Assembly (NCBI GenBank): GCA_018401705.1
Contig: JAGYKL010000003.1
Location: 62,001 to 126,000 of the forward strand
DNA length: 64,000 nucleotides
Origin: Bacteroidia bacterium
Lineage (GTDB): Bacteria; Bacteroidota; Bacteroidia; M30B66
Direction: 5' to 3'
The translations under genes and the position numbers were made by a program. Of this stretch, positions 19,339 to 29,338 are shown in pieces; the first letter of the stretch is position 1; the number at the start of each line of letters is the position of its first letter. The notes beneath the pieces are model-generated. The model worked only from the letters and a program-made list of their open reading frames with translations, did no database searches and was not told the origin of the DNA.

Positions 19339-20530
19339 ATCCTAAAGTTTCACTTTGTTTAAAATCGTCGCAAGCCATTTCCCGCTTGCTAATCATAATT
19401 TGAGCAACTGCTCTATTGTAATAGGCAATGCCATAATCATCTTTAAGTCTAATGGCCTCGTCATAATCACGTATTGCTGAAGAGTATTCTCCAAAAAGCA
19501 TTTTTACGTTTGCTCTATTGTTATAAGCCTCGTAATCATTGGGGTTTAAATCTATACTAGTTGAGTAATCTGATATAGCTCCATCATAATCTCCCATAAC
19601 TTTCTTCGTCATTCCTCTAAAGAAAATGGCTTCGGCATAATCCTTATCTAATTCCAATGCTCTGTTATAGTCTTCAAGAGCTTCTTCATCAAGGCCCATA
19701 TTTCTTCTTGCCATTGCTCGGTTAAAATAAGCCGAACTTATGTTTTGATTCAGCTCTATTGCTTTAGTGAAATCAGCTTCAGCCCCTACAATATTCTGAT
19801 TGAGTTTTTTTGCAACTCCTCTGTTGTAGTATGCCATTGCAAACTCAGGATTTAATCTGATAGCATTGTCAAAAGCAAGAATTGCAGAAATATAGTTTTT
19901 GCGTTCTAAGTAAATCAATCCTTGAAGCTCAAAAGCAAGTGAATTCTCTTCGCATAAACTAAGAGCTTTGTTTAAGTCATTCTGAGCTAGCTCAATCTCA
20001 CCTAGATTTAAGTTGGCAAGTGCCCTACATATGTAAGCAAGAGTATCTGACGGCTCTTTTTCAAGCATAAGATTATAATCATTCACCGCAGCTTGAAATT
20101 CTCCAGAAGCTAAGTGTGCATTAGCAAGTTGATGATAAAGTTCTGTTTGATCTGGATTTGATTCAATGGCTTTTGTGTAATCCTCAACGGCACCGGGATA
20201 ATCTTCAACGAGCATCCGTAATTGAGCCCTTGAGTCATAAAGGTTAGCAATATTGGGATTGATTTGCATAGCTCGGTTCTGATCTGCAATAGCTTCCTTG
20301 TATCGAGCCATCTTGGTAAGCGCAACACTTCTTTTGTACCAGGCATCTGCTAAAGTGGGGTCTACATTAACAGCTATCGTGTAGTTATCGTAAGCTTGGC
20401 GATAGTTATTCAACTTCATTTGATTATCGCCATCTTTCATAGGCTGCAGCCCAGAACGATACTGAATAACCTGCGAATGCACCTGTAAAGAACCCAACAA
20501 TATGAGTAGCGATGTAAGTAGGGTTTTCAT
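19292..20530 (-). CDS. Tetratricopeptide repeat protein
   Basis: Many 34-aa TPR repeats (AYYNRGVAKKLNQNIVGAEADFTKAIELN etc.). Confidence 0.95.
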   Translation of the reverse strand: MKTLLTSLLILLGSLQVHSQVIQYRSGLQPMKDGDNQMKLNNYRQAYDNYTIAVNVDPTLADAWYKRSVALTKMARYKEAIADQNRAMQINPNIANLYDSRAQLRMLVEDYPGAVEDYTKAIESNPDQTELYHQLANAHLASGEFQAAVNDYNLMLEKEPSDTLAYICRALANLNLGEIELAQNDLNKALSLCEENSLAFELQGLIYLERKNYISAILAFDNAIRLNPEFAMAYYNRGVAKKLNQNIVGAEADFTKAIELNQNISSAYFNRAMARRNMGLDEEALEDYNRALELDKDYAEAIFFRGMTKKVMGDYDGAISDYSTSIDLNPNDYEAYNNRANVKMLFGEYSSAIRDYDEAIRLKDDYGIAYYNRAVAQIMISKREMACDDFKQSETLGYEPAKQAMDDFCRVR

Positions 20531-20550
20531 ATCTGCAATATAACCTAAGC

Positions 20551-21723
20551 TTATGAACTATTTTTAGCAGGAAGCGCATAAGTAATAACATCTTCCTGTT
20601 GAATTTCTTTATCGCTTAAAATGATTAACCTTTCAACAACGTTTCTGAATTCTCGAATATTACCTGTCCAATTATGTTTTTGTAATTCGGCTATTGCCTC
20701 AGGCTTGATTTTCTTAACCGGCATGCCATAATCACCACAGATTAATTCAAGAAAGTAATCTGCTAAAAGCGGGATATCTTCTTTTCTTTCATTCAAAGCA
20801 GGCACCTCAATAATTATAACACTGAGTCGATGGTACAAGTCTTCTCTAAACTGACCTTTTTCTATTTCTTCTCTTAAGTTCTTATTGGTGGCGGCTATAA
20901 TTCTCACGTCCACAGAAATCTCCTTTTCGCCTCCAACTCGGGTAATCTTATTTTCTTGCAAAGCTCGAAGCACCTTAGCTTGAGCACTTAAACTCATATC
21001 TCCAATTTCGTCAAGAAATAGGGTGCCGCCATGAGCTAATTCGAATTGACCTTTTCTTTGTTTTACAGCACTGGTAAATGCTCCCTTTTCATGTCCAAAA
21101 AGCTCGCTCTCAATGAGCTCGGATGGAATGGCTGCGCAATTAACTTCAATGAGTGGAGAGCCTCCTCTTTGACTTTTTGAGTGAACCCATCTTGCAACAA
21201 GCTCCTTTCCGGTTCCGTTCGGACCCGTAATTAAAATTCGAGCGTCGGTAGGAGCAACTCTCTCAATCATGTCTTTTACTTTTCTGATTGCAGGAGATTC
21301 ACCGACCATATCGATGGTTTTGTTGACTTTCTTCTTTAAAATCTTAGTTTCTTGAATAAGATCCGACTTATCTAAAGCATTCCTCATAGTAATCATGAGG
21401 CGATTAAGGTCAAGAGGTTTTGCGATAAAATCGTAAGCTCCTTTTTTAATACATTCAACTGCAGTTTCAATGGTTCCATGACCTGAAATCATGATAACTG
21501 GACAATCAATTCCTTGCTCAATTACCTTGTCAAGCAGTTCGGTTCCATCCATTTTTGGCATTTTAATATCGCTCAATAGGATATCGTAAGTGCCATTTTT
21601 AATTTTCTCCCAGCCTTCGGCACCATCAACAGCTTCATCAACTTGATGGTTTTCATATTCAAGAATTTCCTTAAGCGTATTTCTAATTGCTCTTTCGTCG
21701 TCGACGATTAGAATCTTTGCCAT
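20551..21723 (-). CDS. NtrC-type sigma-54-dependent response regulator (REC-AAA+), no C-terminal Fis HTH
   Basis: REC domain (LIVDDERAIR, DILLSDIKMPKMDG), Walker A GPNGTGKE, GAFTSA, GTLFLDEIGDM; ends after the AAA+ lid. Confidence 0.93.
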   Translation of the reverse strand: MAKILIVDDERAIRNTLKEILEYENHQVDEAVDGAEGWEKIKNGTYDILLSDIKMPKMDGTELLDKVIEQGIDCPVIMISGHGTIETAVECIKKGAYDFIAKPLDLNRLMITMRNALDKSDLIQETKILKKKVNKTIDMVGESPAIRKVKDMIERVAPTDARILITGPNGTGKELVARWVHSKSQRGGSPLIEVNCAAIPSELIESELFGHEKGAFTSAVKQRKGQFELAHGGTLFLDEIGDMSLSAQAKVLRALQENKITRVGGEKEISVDVRIIAATNKNLREEIEKGQFREDLYHRLSVIIIEVPALNERKEDIPLLADYFLELICGDYGMPVKKIKPEAIAELQKHNWTGNIREFRNVVERLIILSDKEIQQEDVITYALPAKNSS

Positions 21724-21724
21724 G

Positions 21725-22666
21725 TCAATGCGTTTCTTTCATTGTTTTAACAAAATCATATAACATTCCTTCTTTTAGAGAGAATGTAGATAGGCGAATT
21801 GCTTTTAAATCAAGCGTTTTGAATACAAAACGAATCATAATTGCTGCTACAACTATCATCTCTACCCTCATTGCTGCAAGCCCCTTTATTTTAAAACGCT
21901 TCTCAAGGTTAGAATTAATGAGAAGCTTGTACATCGCTTCAAAATACTTTAAGTTAAAATGATATTCTGTTTTTACCAAAGGATTTTCTTCTGTATGGTA
22001 CTTATAATATATCATTTCCGCCAAAGAATCGAAGCTTCCAGAAGACCCCACCAAAGTATCTACTTTATGAATTTCGCAAGCAGCCCATAGCAATTTTAGT
22101 TCCTCTTTTAGATAGCTTTTTAGTTCTTTTATCTCATCCTTTTTAATAGGTTCTGAGGGATTAATAACTTCCAGCAACCTCGCTGCTCCTAAATCAAAGC
22201 TATGTCGCCAATACATAGTTTGGCGGTCGCAAATCACAAATTCTGTGCTGCCACCCCCAATATCCATAATTAACACCTTTTTACCTCCAAGGTCAAGTGC
22301 TTGATTAACGCCATAATAAATAAGTTCTGCCTCACGATCTCCACTTATTGTTTCGATTTGGATTCCGGTTTCATCGAAAACGCGTTTCACAAAATCTTCT
22401 CCATTTGAGGCACTTCGAATAGCTGAAGTAGCAAAAGCTCTAACATGGTCAACTTCAAACCTGTCAATTGTGGCTTTATGAGTTGCCATAGCTTTCACAC
22501 CTCTTAGAAATGGCGTGTGAGAAATTACTTGGTTATTGATGCCGCCTTCGCCAAGCTTGACGGGGATTTTCTCCTTGTTAATGACTACAAATTCTCCATT
22601 CTCATGAATTCTTACGATCATAAGTTTGAAAGTATTTGTACCAATGTCAATTATTGCAATCTTCAA
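21725..22666 (-). CDS. Ppx/GppA-family phosphatase
   Basis: AIIDIGTNTFKLMI and LIMDIGGGSTEFV motifs. Confidence 0.93.
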   Translation of the reverse strand: MKIAIIDIGTNTFKLMIVRIHENGEFVVINKEKIPVKLGEGGINNQVISHTPFLRGVKAMATHKATIDRFEVDHVRAFATSAIRSASNGEDFVKRVFDETGIQIETISGDREAELIYYGVNQALDLGGKKVLIMDIGGGSTEFVICDRQTMYWRHSFDLGAARLLEVINPSEPIKKDEIKELKSYLKEELKLLWAACEIHKVDTLVGSSGSFDSLAEMIYYKYHTEENPLVKTEYHFNLKYFEAMYKLLINSNLEKRFKIKGLAAMRVEMIVVAAIMIRFVFKTLDLKAIRLSTFSLKEGMLYDFVKTMKETH

Positions 22667-22743
22667 CTAAATGGGTTTTGTGCCCCAATGTTAAGAAATA
22701 CCAGCAAGTTTAGACAAACTACTTGTTAAACTTTATTAACGTT

Positions 22744-24081
22744 TTATTTGTACCGCAACCATTTAGCCAGTTCTTTCCAGCTAACTTTTTTGCCATACAT
22801 TAGAATTCCCGTTCTGTAAATCTTCCCTGCAAGCCATGTAGTTAATATAAATCCTGCTATTAGTGATAGCATAGAAACAACTAATTCCCAAACTTCAACC
22901 TGAAAAGGGAGTCTTACCATCATGATAATTGGCGAGGTAAATGGAATAAAGGAAAGCCAACGCGCCACCGTGCCTGTAGGGTCATTAAGAACAGTTTGTG
23001 CCATCACAAATGAGAAAATTAGAGGGACTGTTATCGGTAAGACAAATTGCTGTGTATCAGCATCATTGTCTACAGCACTTCCAATAGCTGCAAATAGAGA
23101 CCCATACAGCAAATAACCACCTAGAAAATAGAAGATAAATGCAGGAATTAGTAAGGCCCAATTGATACTATTAACTCTTTCGAAAAGTTGCTGATTCTCA
23201 ATTATTTCATCAATGTCTTCGACAGCAGTTCCATCTGGACTATTCTGCATCAACATTTCAATTTTGTCGGCACTATATTTTTCCTTCACCACTGTATTCA
23301 TGAAAGTTGAATAAATAGCGGCGGTGAATATCACCCACAAAAGAAACTGAGTAAGGCCAACCAAAGCAATTCCAATGATTTTGCCCATCATTAGTTGAAA
23401 AGGCTTTACCGAAGAGATAATTACCTCTACAATTCTATTTGTCTTTTCTTCAATAACGCCTCTCATTACTTGCGCTCCGAAAAGAAAAATGAAGAAATAG
23501 ATTAGCATACCTCCAATGGCGCCTATTGTAGTACTTAGCTCTACATCATAGCTTGCATCTTTAGCCGGTGACTCATCCAAAGGAATGGTTTTCATGTTCA
23601 CATTCACTGATTTCTCAATGCTGGCAACCAACTCCTTATCAACACCCTGAGATTTTAACAAAGCCCTTTCTATCTGCTTTTCTATTTGATTTTCAATGTA
23701 AACCTTCACATTTAGGCTTACCTGCTCTCTTGAAAATAGCTTAATATTTCTTTGGGTAACCAACAAATTATCATCCTGCCCGGCAGGGATATAGACCAAA
23801 GCATAGGTGTCGGAGGTTTTAAGGTTTTCTTTCGCCTCATCCAAAGAACTATTCAGATAGGTGAAGATGATATTGGAATTTGATTGAAGCTGACCTTCAG
23901 AGATTCCTGTTTCATCAAGAACTTGAATTTTTCTGATCGTTTCATTCGATTTGGCAAGCCAAACCGGAACGATTCCAATAGCGGCAATGAGTAAGGGCCC
24001 CAGAATCGTCATAATAATGAACGACTTCTTTTTTACCCTTGTTAGATACTCTCTTCTGATGATAAGACCAATTTTTCCCAT
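22744..24081 (-). CDS. ABC transporter permease (NatB/ABC-2 type)
   Basis: IIRREYLTRVKKKSFIIMTILGPLL N-terminus, multiple C-terminal TMs, adjacent ATPase. Confidence 0.92.
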   Translation of the reverse strand: MGKIGLIIRREYLTRVKKKSFIIMTILGPLLIAAIGIVPVWLAKSNETIRKIQVLDETGISEGQLQSNSNIIFTYLNSSLDEAKENLKTSDTYALVYIPAGQDDNLLVTQRNIKLFSREQVSLNVKVYIENQIEKQIERALLKSQGVDKELVASIEKSVNVNMKTIPLDESPAKDASYDVELSTTIGAIGGMLIYFFIFLFGAQVMRGVIEEKTNRIVEVIISSVKPFQLMMGKIIGIALVGLTQFLLWVIFTAAIYSTFMNTVVKEKYSADKIEMLMQNSPDGTAVEDIDEIIENQQLFERVNSINWALLIPAFIFYFLGGYLLYGSLFAAIGSAVDNDADTQQFVLPITVPLIFSFVMAQTVLNDPTGTVARWLSFIPFTSPIIMMVRLPFQVEVWELVVSMLSLIAGFILTTWLAGKIYRTGILMYGKKVSWKELAKWLRYK

Positions 24082-25022
24082 TATGCAATAGCTCTTTCCT
24101 GATTAGTTTGTTGAACTGTTGTAATGAATATTTCATTCATTGTTGGAATAATTTCCTGAAAGCTTATGATTTCGCAAACGGGCATCACCGCTGCAAATAA
24201 ATCATTTACAGTATGGTTGTTTAATATGCGCAGTTTTACTTTGCAATGCTCACCATCGTTCCACTTCTCGAGCAATTCAAATCCAGTCCACAATGCAGTT
24301 GTGAAACTTAGGATATTTCCTTTGAACTCCATTTGAAAGGTATTTGTGCGATACTGCTTTCTAATATCTGTAACTTTCCCATCTAAGATTTTATGACTTT
24401 TATTTATCAAGGCAATGGAGTCGCAAAGCTCTTCTACTGACTCCATTCTGTGAGTTGAGAAAATAATAGTAGCTCCATTTTTACTTAGATCTAGAATCTC
24501 ATCTCTTATTATGGCAGCATTTACAGGGTCAAAACCAGAGAAAGGCTCATCAAAAATTAGCAATTCGGGTTCATGAAGTACGGTAACAACAAATTGTACT
24601 TTCTGTGCCATTCCTTTTGAAAGCTCCTCAACTTTTTTATTCCACCATCCCACCATTTCAAACTTTTCAAACCAAAGACGGAGTCTTTTTTTAGCCTCTC
24701 TTTTATCGAGGCCCTTTAGTTGTGCGAGATACATACACTGCTCTCCAACTTCCATCTTTTTGTATAAGCCCCGTTCTTCTGGTAAATAACCTATATCTTT
24801 TATGTGATTGGGATTAAGCCTTTTGCCTTTGAAGAGAAGTTCGCCAGAATCGGGAGCTGTGATTTGGTTAATTATTCTGATAAGTGAGGTTTTTCCAGCT
24901 CCGTTAGGGCCAAGGAGTCCGAAAACAGAACCTGTTTGAACAGCAATGTTAACATCCGTTAGGGCTTGGTAATTGCCATAAGTCTTAGAAACCTGTATTG
25001 CTTCAAAAAGTGGTTTATCCAT
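24081..25022 (-). CDS. ABC transporter ATP-binding protein (NatA-like)
   Basis: Walker A GPNGAGKTS, signature LSKGMAQKVQ, Walker B LLIFDEPFSGFDP. Confidence 0.95.
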   Translation of the reverse strand: MDKPLFEAIQVSKTYGNYQALTDVNIAVQTGSVFGLLGPNGAGKTSLIRIINQITAPDSGELLFKGKRLNPNHIKDIGYLPEERGLYKKMEVGEQCMYLAQLKGLDKREAKKRLRLWFEKFEMVGWWNKKVEELSKGMAQKVQFVVTVLHEPELLIFDEPFSGFDPVNAAIIRDEILDLSKNGATIIFSTHRMESVEELCDSIALINKSHKILDGKVTDIRKQYRTNTFQMEFKGNILSFTTALWTGFELLEKWNDGEHCKVKLRILNNHTVNDLFAAVMPVCEIISFQEIIPTMNEIFITTVQQTNQERAIA

Positions 25023-25026
25023 AACT

Positions 25027-25051
25027 AAAAACAGCCGTTTTTGGCGGCTGT
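25027..25051 (-). terminator. Intrinsic terminator downstream of dnaJ
   Basis: ACAGCCG-TTTTTGG-CGGCTGT with U-tract on the minus strand. Confidence 0.75.
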
Positions 25052-25075
25052 CAAATTTAATCTTTCATTTCTAAA

Positions 25076-26218
25076 TCAGTGAAAATACTCCTTCATTCTT
25101 TCGAAGAATGACTTCTCTTTTTTTCCGGGCTGCGGTGCAAAGTTTGGCGAATCTCTTAGACTTTCCAGACTCTCCTTTTCCTCAGATGAAAGTGTTTGAG
25201 GAGTCCAAACATTTACGTCTACTAGCAAGTCTCCTCTATCATATGAATTTACTTCAGGCAAACCTTTCCCGCGTAAGCGATAAACCTTACCACTTTGAGT
25301 ACCAGCATCTACTTTGAACTTAGCTTTGCCATCGAGTGTAGGAATTTCAATGGAAGTTCCTAAAGTAGCATCAATAAAACTGATATAGCAATTATAGTAT
25401 AAGTTGTTCCCATCACGTTTAAGTTCAGCGTGCTCTAACTCTTCAATACTAATAATTAAATCTCCCGGGATTCCACCTCTTGGAGCTGCATTTCCTCTTC
25501 CAGCAACATTAAGTTGCATCCCTTCTGCAACGCCTGCAGGTATGTTAATTGAAATGACTTCTTCATCCCTCATAATTCCATCACCATGACAAGTCTTGCA
25601 TTTGGTGGCAATGATTTTTCCTTCACCTTCACATGCTGGGCATGTGGATGCAGTTTGCATTTGTCCAAGAATGGTATTAGTAATTCGAGTTACTCTTCCG
25701 GCTCCTCGGCAAGTTGAACAAGTTGTAAATGACGAACCTTTTTCTGCACCAGTGCCGGAACATGTCTTACATCCAACAAACTTGTTTACTTTAATCTTCT
25801 TCTCGATGCCTTTGGCAATTTCTTCCAAATTGAGTTTTACTTTGATTCTAAGGTTGGAGCCTTTTTGTACTCTTCTTCCTTGGCTTTGGCCTCCAAAACC
25901 TCCGAATCCGGCTTGGCCAAAAATATCTCCAAATTGACTGAAGATATCATCCATACTCATTCCGCCACCGTAGTATCCACCACCTTGATTGCCTCCCATT
26001 CCCTGGTGACCGAATCTATCGTAACGAGCTTTTTTATCGTTATTGCTCAGAACATCGTAAGCTTCTGCTGCTTCTTTGAACTTTTCTTCAGCTTCGTTAT
26101 CACCCGGATTTTTATCTGGGTGATATTTTACAGCCATCTTACGGTAGGCTTTTTTTATTTCAGTAGCATCAGCATTCTTGCTAACGCCTAGAATTTCATA
26201 ATAATCTCTTTTTGCCAT
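25076..26218 (-). CDS. dnaJ: Molecular chaperone DnaJ
   Basis: J-domain [11 protein letters not shown] region, CXXCXGXG zinc repeats. Confidence 0.97.
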   Translation of the reverse strand: MAKRDYYEILGVSKNADATEIKKAYRKMAVKYHPDKNPGDNEAEEKFKEAAEAYDVLSNNDKKARYDRFGHQGMGGNQGGGYYGGGMSMDDIFSQFGDIFGQAGFGGFGGQSQGRRVQKGSNLRIKVKLNLEEIAKGIEKKIKVNKFVGCKTCSGTGAEKGSSFTTCSTCRGAGRVTRITNTILGQMQTASTCPACEGEGKIIATKCKTCHGDGIMRDEEVISINIPAGVAEGMQLNVAGRGNAAPRGGIPGDLIISIEELEHAELKRDGNNLYYNCYISFIDATLGTSIEIPTLDGKAKFKVDAGTQSGKVYRLRGKGLPEVNSYDRGDLLVDVNVWTPQTLSSEEKESLESLRDSPNFAPQPGKKEKSFFERMKEYFH

Positions 26219-26230
26219 AATGTCTTATAA

Positions 26231-26830
26231 TCAGCTGCCTACAACTACTTTCGCAAAGCGAATTACTTTCCCATTGAGCGTATAACCGCTTTCAAGAACA
26301 TCTACGACCTTTCCTTTTTGTGAATTATCGCTTACCGGCTTAGAGGTGATAGCTTCAAAGATATCGGCATCAAATTCTTCACCCAGAGCATTTACTTTTT
26401 CCAGGCCCTTCTGCTGCAGAAGATTCCAGAGCTTGTGATGGATGATGTTCATTCCTTCCTTCACTACTTCCACCTCCACTGCATTTTCCATAGCTTTTTT
26501 AGCCCTTTCGAAATCGTCAATCACAGGCAGAATTGTGGTAAAAATGTCAGCAGCAGCAGTTTTTGACAATTCAATTCTTTCTTTAGCTGTGCGCTTTCTG
26601 AAATTGTCGAATTCTGAATATAGTCTCAAGTACTTATCATTCATCTCATCGAATTTTTTCTTCCAAGAGTCTTCTTGAGATAAACCTTTCTCTATTTCAT
26701 CAGGGCTTTCAGGCTGTTCTGATACTGCTTCAGTCTCTGGAATCATTTGCTCATTATCTAGCTCTCTGGCGTCCCTGTTTTCTTCTTGTGTGCTCATTTT
26801 ATTAATAAAATTTCTGATGCGTTGGCGCAT
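26231..26830 (-). CDS. grpE: Nucleotide exchange factor GrpE
   Basis: YLRLYSEFDNFRKRTAKE...GYTLNGKVIRFAKVVV; adjacent dnaJ. Confidence 0.95.
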   Translation of the reverse strand: MRQRIRNFINKMSTQEENRDARELDNEQMIPETEAVSEQPESPDEIEKGLSQEDSWKKKFDEMNDKYLRLYSEFDNFRKRTAKERIELSKTAAADIFTTILPVIDDFERAKKAMENAVEVEVVKEGMNIIHHKLWNLLQQKGLEKVNALGEEFDADIFEAITSKPVSDNSQKGKVVDVLESGYTLNGKVIRFAKVVVGS

Positions 26831-26901
26831 TTCCTCGTTTGTGCCACAGTTTTCAATGATAGTGCCATTGGCTGTATTCGGTCAAATTGACAGGGTGACA
26901 T

Positions 26902-26931
26902 AAAAAAGCCCGGGAGATATTCCCGGGCTGA
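26902..26931 (-). terminator. Intrinsic terminator downstream of the TlpA-like gene
   Basis: AGCCCGGGA-GATAT-TCCCGGGCT followed by T6 on the minus strand. Confidence 0.9.
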
Positions 26932-26952
26932 ATACTATAAATTGGTAGTTTA

Positions 26953-27504
26953 TTACTTAAGCAATTTATCCAATTCTGCATCCAATGCTGGACCTCTAAG
27001 GTTTTTTGCTAAAATTATTCCGTTAGCATCAATTAGATAGTTAGCGGGGATACTTTGAACTCCGTAGATAGCAGCTGCTTGTGAGCCCCAACCGCCTAAG
27101 TCACTTACATGATATTCCCATGAAAGACCATCTTTTTCAATGGCATTAACCCAAGCATCTTTTTTCATATCAAGAGATACATTGTAAATCGTAAAGCCTT
27201 TAGCTCCTTTGAATTTCTTTTCAGAATATTTCTTGTAAGCATTCACAACATTAGGGTTTTCCATTCGGCAAGGACGACACCATGAGGCCCAAAAGTCAAT
27301 AAGAACAACTTTGCCTCGAAGTGATGATAGCCTGATTTCTTTGCCATCAGGGTTATTGAAAGCTAAATCGGGAGCCATATTGCCAATATTAACTCCAACC
27401 GGTGGATCTACTTTAATTGTCTTTTGGCTATTACCATTTAAGACAGCTCCGCCTACAATGAGAGCAGTTGCTGCGATAAACAGCATGATATTTATCTTTT
27501 TCAT
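26953..27504 (-). CDS. TlpA-like thioredoxin-fold protein
   Basis: FWASWCRPCRMENPN active site, N-terminal signal/TM. Confidence 0.92.
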   Translation of the reverse strand: MKKINIMLFIAATALIVGGAVLNGNSQKTIKVDPPVGVNIGNMAPDLAFNNPDGKEIRLSSLRGKVVLIDFWASWCRPCRMENPNVVNAYKKYSEKKFKGAKGFTIYNVSLDMKKDAWVNAIEKDGLSWEYHVSDLGGWGSQAAAIYGVQSIPANYLIDANGIILAKNLRGPALDAELDKLLK

Positions 27505-27561
27505 AAGTTTAATTCTTAGTTACAAAGGTGGTAAAAAAAAGAGGTTTCAACAAGAGCGTTG

Positions 27562-29322
27562 TTATTCATTATAAATCCTTACACGCAAATTTCTTGCCTT
27601 AATAATATCCTTGCTTCCGTTGTAGAGGTAAACTGAGCAAAATAAGTCCTGATTTACCGCTTCTGGCAACTGCATTTTAAGTTTAACCTTCACCCACTTT
27701 TTTTCTGAATTAATAAGAGTTACCATTGGTTTTGCGAACCAAAATGCAGAAATCTGAGTGGAAGTATCAAGTACAATGCAATTTACAGTAGCATCTTTAA
27801 CCAGCGAATTCATCCAAATCTCACAATCAATAATTATAGATTGTACAACATTGTCGTCTTTGCTGATATTCTTAAGTTTATTTGAAATAAACTCAAATTT
27901 TGCATTCTCAACTAAATTGTTCTCGTTGGATAACTGAATTGGTTGATTATTCACAAAGGTTGTATCAATAAAAGGCGGTGATTCTTTGTAGAAAAAAACC
28001 GAATCCGGATCACTCGGGAATGCATAACGATAGATATCAGAAGTTTTTAGAAATAGATGCCAATAACGTTCTTGGTTTATGTGTTCGTAAGGCAATATTC
28101 TTAAGACATATTGATAAGATTGTATTAAACTTAGATATATTATGAATGCCGAACTTAAGTAAAACAGTAAAGCTTTGAGTCTAGATTTTAGAGCATATTC
28201 ACACAAAGCGGCAAATGGTATTGCCCAAATTGCATAGGAGTCAATAAATGGTCTCATTCCCAAACTGCCACCATAAGCCCAATACCACCAAGAAGCAGTT
28301 ACATAGAGATATATAACCATTATGGCTAGCCAGCTTAAAGATGAAAAATCAGAAAGCTTTTTTCTCATTATCCAGACTCCAAGAAGAGCCAATAAAAGCA
28401 TTGGTGTGTATACAAATAGACCCTTTCGATAACTAAAAAGAACATTCCAAATCTCTGGTTTGGCCCAATTGAAGCCTTCTTCGCCATAACTATAAACCCA
28501 CCAATGACCTGTTTGCAAGTAATACATTAATGCTTGCGAAAAGAAAAATAGGATGATTATCAAAATTGAGGATCCAATGATGTAGAACCCTGACTTGAAA
28601 AATGAAAGAGTAAACTCTTTGCTTCTAGCAATTGTGCCAGCAAGAGGTATAAATGATAGTATAAATACTATGTTAACTGGCCTAAGGAAAACAATCAGTG
28701 CAATGACGAGTGAAATAAGCAGCCATCTTGAATTTTTCGTTTCTAATAATTGCTTATGGTACAAGTTCAATAACACAGAAATCATACTAAACGAATACAC
28801 GTGAGACATACCTGGCTCATGCATTGCATAATAGTATAGCTGAGTGCCCAGAAACATGCATACAAGAGTGATTGAGGTGACTTTTTCTGAAAAGCCGATT
28901 CGCAGAAGCAAGTTCCTAAGCATTATGAGGCCAAGAAACAGATATAAAAGAGATGCTATTGCAATGAACAGCACATAATAGAATGTGTAGCCTGTTCTTG
29001 AACTCAAATCGGATGTTTGAGTTATCATATCAGCAATAGTAAAGAAGGGCAGGAGCAATACAGATTCTCCTATAAAATACTTTATAGAGCCTCCAGAATC
29101 TTCTTTCTTAACAGGTTCTTTAGCATCAGCGCTTTGATTGATTTTGTAATCAAAACTTAGATAAACAAAAACAGCTGGCAGATAGCCATAATATCCATAA
29201 ACATCACTCTGGATAACTGTTTTCCAATTGTCGCAAGCAAGCCTAACAGATTGTAAGTGCCATTGAGCAATAAAAAAGCAGAAGAGCAAAACTAGTTTGC
29301 TCGGAGAATTAAGGCCTTTCAT
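27562..29322 (-). CDS. Polytopic membrane protein, possibly glycosyltransferase-like
   Basis: 586 aa, multiple hydrophobic segments; no firm family recognised. Confidence 0.7.
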   Translation of the reverse strand: MKGLNSPSKLVLLFCFFIAQWHLQSVRLACDNWKTVIQSDVYGYYGYLPAVFVYLSFDYKINQSADAKEPVKKEDSGGSIKYFIGESVLLLPFFTIADMITQTSDLSSRTGYTFYYVLFIAIASLLYLFLGLIMLRNLLLRIGFSEKVTSITLVCMFLGTQLYYYAMHEPGMSHVYSFSMISVLLNLYHKQLLETKNSRWLLISLVIALIVFLRPVNIVFILSFIPLAGTIARSKEFTLSFFKSGFYIIGSSILIIILFFFSQALMYYLQTGHWWVYSYGEEGFNWAKPEIWNVLFSYRKGLFVYTPMLLLALLGVWIMRKKLSDFSSLSWLAIMVIYLYVTASWWYWAYGGSLGMRPFIDSYAIWAIPFAALCEYALKSRLKALLFYLSSAFIIYLSLIQSYQYVLRILPYEHINQERYWHLFLKTSDIYRYAFPSDPDSVFFYKESPPFIDTTFVNNQPIQLSNENNLVENAKFEFISNKLKNISKDDNVVQSIIIDCEIWMNSLVKDATVNCIVLDTSTQISAFWFAKPMVTLINSEKKWVKVKLKMQLPEAVNQDLFCSVYLYNGSKDIIKARNLRVRIYNE

Positions 29323-29338
29323 TGCTTTGGGAAATTAA

